Origin: Chloroflexota bacterium
GTDB taxonomy: Bacteria; Chloroflexota; Anaerolineae; UBA4142
Length of the DNA stretch: 6,699 nt
Direction of reading: 5' to 3'
Assembly: GCA_016199405.1 (NCBI GenBank)
Contig: JACQGS010000104.1
Coordinates: 1 to 6,699 of the forward strand
In this document: positions 4,796-6,699 of the stretch, in pieces
Layout of the letters: each line of letters begins with the position of its first letter
Position numbering within the stretch: position 1 is the stretch's first letter
Notes under the pieces: generated by a model
Seen by the model: the letters and a program-made list of their open reading frames with translations, nothing else
Told to the model about the DNA's origin: nothing
Databases searched by the model: none
Translations under genes and position numbers: made by a program

Positions 4796-5836
4796 ATGAA
4801 AAAAATTGATCTCCGCAGTGACACCGTCACGCTCCCTACACCGGCAATGCGGCAGGCGATGGCGAATGCCGAACTGGGCGATGACGTATTCGGCGATGAC
4901 CCCACCATCAATCGCTTGGAAGAAATTGCCGCGCAAAAGTTGAATAAGGAAGCCGCGGTTTTCGTTGCGAGCGGCACGATGGGGAATCTCGTCGCGTTGC
5001 TGACGCATTGCGGACGCGGCGACGAAGTGATTCTTGGCGACAAAGCGCATTCGTTTCGCGCGGAAGCCGGCGGCATGGCGGCGCTTGGCGGCATTCATCC
5101 GATGCCACTTGCCAATCAGCCGGATGGGACGCTCAAACTCGATGACATTCGCAGCGCAATTCGCCCGGACGATGAGCATTATCCCAAAACCCGCTTGATT
5201 GTTTTAGAGAACACGCATAACGCGTGTTACGGCACGCCGCTTTTGCCGGCGTATATGCAAGCCGTGTTCGCGCTCGCGCGCGAAAATAATTTGCGCGTGC
5301 ATACCGACGGCGCGCGCATTTTCAACGCGGCAGTCGCGCAGAATGTGGATGTGCGCGAGTTTACGCAGTCCACGGACTCGATTTCGTTTTGCTTATCCAA
5401 GGGCTTGAGTTGCCCGGTCGGTTCATTGTTGTGCGGACCGCGCGATTTCATCGCGGCGGCGCGGCGGAATCGCAAAGCAGTCGGCGGCGGGATGCGGCAA
5501 GCTGGTGTGCTCGCGGCAGCCGGCATCGTCGCGCTCGAGACGATGATTGACCGCCTCGCCGAAGATCACGCGCACGCGAAATATTTGGCGGAGCAACTCG
5601 CCGATATTCCGGGCATTGATCTCGATGTGGACAGAGTGAAAACGAACATTGTGTTTTTTGATGCGCAGCCGAACGTAATGTCCGCGCCGGAATTGCGCAA
5701 GCGGTTAGAGCGCGAAGGCGTGCTGATTCTCGACACGAACGCGACGCGACTGCGCGCGGTCACGCATTACGGCATCGAACGCGCGGACGTGGAAGACGCG
5801 GCGCGTGCGGTGAAAAAAGTGATTGGTAATTTGTAA
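4796..5836 (+). CDS. ltaE: Low-specificity L-threonine aldolase (PLP-dependent)
   Basis: Cleaves L-threonine and L-allo-threonine to glycine and acetaldehyde in the cytoplasm, linking threonine and glycine pools. The 346 residues match the family length. The N-terminus IDLRSDTVTLPTPAMR (4-19) and DDVFGDDPTINRLE (29-42) are diagnostic. SGTMGN (59-64) binds the cofactor phosphate, H85 in GDKAHS would stack on the PLP ring, HTDGARIFNA (169-178) supplies Asp171 and Arg174, and SFCLSKGLSCPVGS (197-210) holds the Schiff-base Lys202. GGGMRQAG (230-237) and VTHYG (322-326) complete the active site. I chose the ATG at 4796, just before the conserved start, with GAGAG at 4786-4790; the frame is open further upstream only through the palindromic repeat. 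The last codons and the TAA lie in a degenerate heptad tract. No own promoter was seen; it may be read from the nitrilase-like gene's promoter. Confidence 0.95.
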   Translation: MKKIDLRSDTVTLPTPAMRQAMANAELGDDVFGDDPTINRLEEIAAQKLNKEAAVFVASGTMGNLVALLTHCGRGDEVILGDKAHSFRAEAGGMAALGGIHPMPLANQPDGTLKLDDIRSAIRPDDEHYPKTRLIVLENTHNACYGTPLLPAYMQAVFALARENNLRVHTDGARIFNAAVAQNVDVREFTQSTDSISFCLSKGLSCPVGSLLCGPRDFIAAARRNRKAVGGGMRQAGVLAAAGIVALETMIDRLAEDHAHAKYLAEQLADIPGIDLDVDRVKTNIVFFDAQPNVMSAPELRKRLEREGVLILDTNATRLRAVTHYGIERADVEDAARAVKKVIGNL

Positions 5837-5853
5837 TTGTGTTATTTGTAATT
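5825..5853. repeat. Degenerate heptad tract (TGTAATT family) at the aldolase / DUF4058 junction
   Basis: GGTAATT (5825-5831), TGTAATT (5832-5838), GTGTTAT (5839-5845) and, one base out of phase, TGTAATT (5847-5853). It contains the aldolase stop TAA (5834-5836) and runs up to the DUF4058 ribosome site. The phase slip and base changes make it look older than the perfect arrays. Confidence 0.6.
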
Positions 5854-5860
5854 GGAGGTG
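5854..5860 (+). promoter_or_regulatory. Full-length Shine-Dalgarno of the DUF4058 gene
   Basis: GGAGGTG with a 4-nt spacer to the ATG at 5865. It decides the start: an upstream TTG at 5823 in the same frame would translate the repeat tract and overlap the aldolase gene. The surrounding ATTGGAGGTGG also precedes the antitoxin gene. Confidence 0.85.
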
Positions 5861-5864
5861 GGAA

Positions 5865-6644
5865 ATGCCTTCTCCCTTTCCCGGAATGGATCCGTATCTA
5901 GAATGGACAGGGCTTTGGCCCGATTTTCATCTGGCACTGATCAACGAGGTGCGGACTGCGCTGGCGTCTCAAGTTGCCCCGCGCTACTACGTCGCGGTTG
6001 AGCAACGCACGTACATCGTCGCGGCTGAACCAACTGAATTCGCTGGCCGCCCTGATGTTGCGGTGATCGGTATGCCTCCTTTGCCGGCGTCAACTTTGGG
6101 CGGTGCGCCCGCGGCTGTGCTTGACCGTTCGATCACGGTTGAACTGCCCATTCGGGATGAAATTCGCGAACGCTATTTGGAAATTCGCGAATCCACCACG
6201 CACAAAGTGATCACGGTAATCGAAATCCTCTCGCCAAGCAACAAGCAACGCGGCGAAGGGCGCAACGATTACGAACGCAAACGTCAGCGCGTGCTCGATT
6301 CGGCGACGAATTTGGTTGAGATCGATCTTTTGCGCGCCGGTGAACCGATGCCGATGGCGCGCGTGCCCGCAAGTCATTACCGGATTCTTGTCAGTCGCGA
6401 ATGGGAACGTCCCCGCGCAAAACTCTATCCGTTCAATCTCAACGAAGCGATTCCGGAAATCCCCGTGCCTCTGCAAAAGGGTGAAGCCGAGCCGGCTCTG
6501 GGTCTGGGCAAACTTTTCGCGGAAATCTACGATCAAGTTCGTTATGACCTGCGTATCGATTACACCGGTGCTCCCGAACCCGCGCTGGATTCTGCCACGG
6601 CGGTTTGGTCCCAAGCCCTTTTGAGCGCAATCAAACCGCGCTGA
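5865..6644 (+). CDS. DUF4058 family protein, possible PD-(D/E)XK-like fold
   Basis: No biochemical function is established for this family. The 259 residues open with its signature MPSPFPGMDPYLE (1-13). They then show RPDVAVI (62-68), LPIRDEIRERYLEIR (94-108), the core IEILSPSNKQRGEGRNDYERKR (119-140) and LVEIDLLRAG (150-159), followed by HYRILVSRE (171-179) and a C-terminal helical region. D64, E120, K127, Y136 and D154 are spaced like the PD...ExLSPS...K...Y...vD pattern of Uma2/DUF820 proteins, which adopt a restriction-endonuclease-like fold; that link is my inference from motif pattern. It lies 28 bp after the aldolase with a strong ribosome site and no promoter of its own that I can see. 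A CCAATCT array starts 8 bp after the stop. The family call is firm, the role open. Confidence 0.88.
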   Translation: MPSPFPGMDPYLEWTGLWPDFHLALINEVRTALASQVAPRYYVAVEQRTYIVAAEPTEFAGRPDVAVIGMPPLPASTLGGAPAAVLDRSITVELPIRDEIRERYLEIRESTTHKVITVIEILSPSNKQRGEGRNDYERKRQRVLDSATNLVEIDLLRAGEPMPMARVPASHYRILVSREWERPRAKLYPFNLNEAIPEIPVPLQKGEAEPALGLGKLFAEIYDQVRYDLRIDYTGAPEPALDSATAVWSQALLSAIKPR

Positions 6645-6652
6645 ACATCCGC

Positions 6653-6699
6653 CCAATCTCCAATCTCCAATCTCCAATCTCCAATCTCCAATCTCTAAT
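6653..6699. repeat. 7-bp tandem array (CCAATCT x 6 plus a changed partial unit), runs off the window
   Basis: Six perfect CCAATCT units from 6653 to 6694, then CTAAT, a degenerate unit at the window edge, so the array may continue. It begins 8 bp after the DUF4058 stop. No hairpin terminator is seen between. Confidence 0.95.

Noticed and set aside
5823..5864. TTG start for DUF4058, 14 codons upstream
   Set aside because: It would translate the heptad tract and overlap the aldolase; the conserved MPSPFPGMDPYLE start has a full Shine-Dalgarno.

Overview
The window looks like a piece of a GC-rich bacterial chromosome with a strong taste for GCG/CGC codons. The gene families (DUF4058, an AF2212/DUF104-type antitoxin, GT-C/GT2 glycosyltransferase pair, L-threonine aldolase) together with many short interspersed palindromes and 7-bp tandem arrays would fit a Chloroflexota (Anaerolineae-like) genome. 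That assignment is an inference from style and family distribution, not from a marker gene. No rRNA, tRNA, CRISPR array or recognisable phage or defence system was found.

Layout. The left half is read on the minus strand. In transcription order it holds a small antitoxin (3539-3303), a 30-codon remnant of a PIN-domain (VapC-like) toxin (3306-3214), a YbaK-type aminoacyl-tRNA deacylase (3217-2750), then after a 32-bp gap with its own extended -10 promoter a multi-membrane GT-C glycosyltransferase (2717-1011) and an abutting family-2 glycosyltransferase (1010-102). The first three are linked by two ATGA stop/start overlaps and the last two by a TAA|ATG junction, so they read as two tight operons. 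The right half is read on the plus strand: a nitrilase-fold protein lacking its catalytic cysteine (3846-4679), a low-specificity L-threonine aldolase (4796-5836) and a DUF4058 protein (5865-6644). A divergent region of about 300 bp (3540-3845) separates the halves. It carries one plausible sigma70-type promoter in each direction and, between them, a 138-bp MITE-like element with 18-bp terminal inverted repeats and an exact 10-bp target-site duplication.

The most unusual property is the density of small repeats. Two copies of an ATTGCGAG...CTCGCAAT palindrome are present: one fills the nitrilase/aldolase gap, the other lies in frame inside the GT-C gene as 29 extra codons. Several arrays with different unit sequences but the same 7-bp period lie at gene ends, and two lie inside the GT-C gene. 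In both the GT2 and aldolase genes the stop codon lies inside a heptad tract.

Functionally, the glycosyltransferase pair probably builds a lipid-linked or cell-surface glycan, the YbaK-like protein edits mischarged tRNA, and the aldolase splits threonine to glycine and acetaldehyde. The antitoxin/toxin pair is a decayed addiction module whose antitoxin survives. No complete new system is evident. The strongest leads are the Cys-to-Gly nitrilase, the in-frame repeat insertions, the toxin remnant with intact translational coupling, and the heptad arrays.
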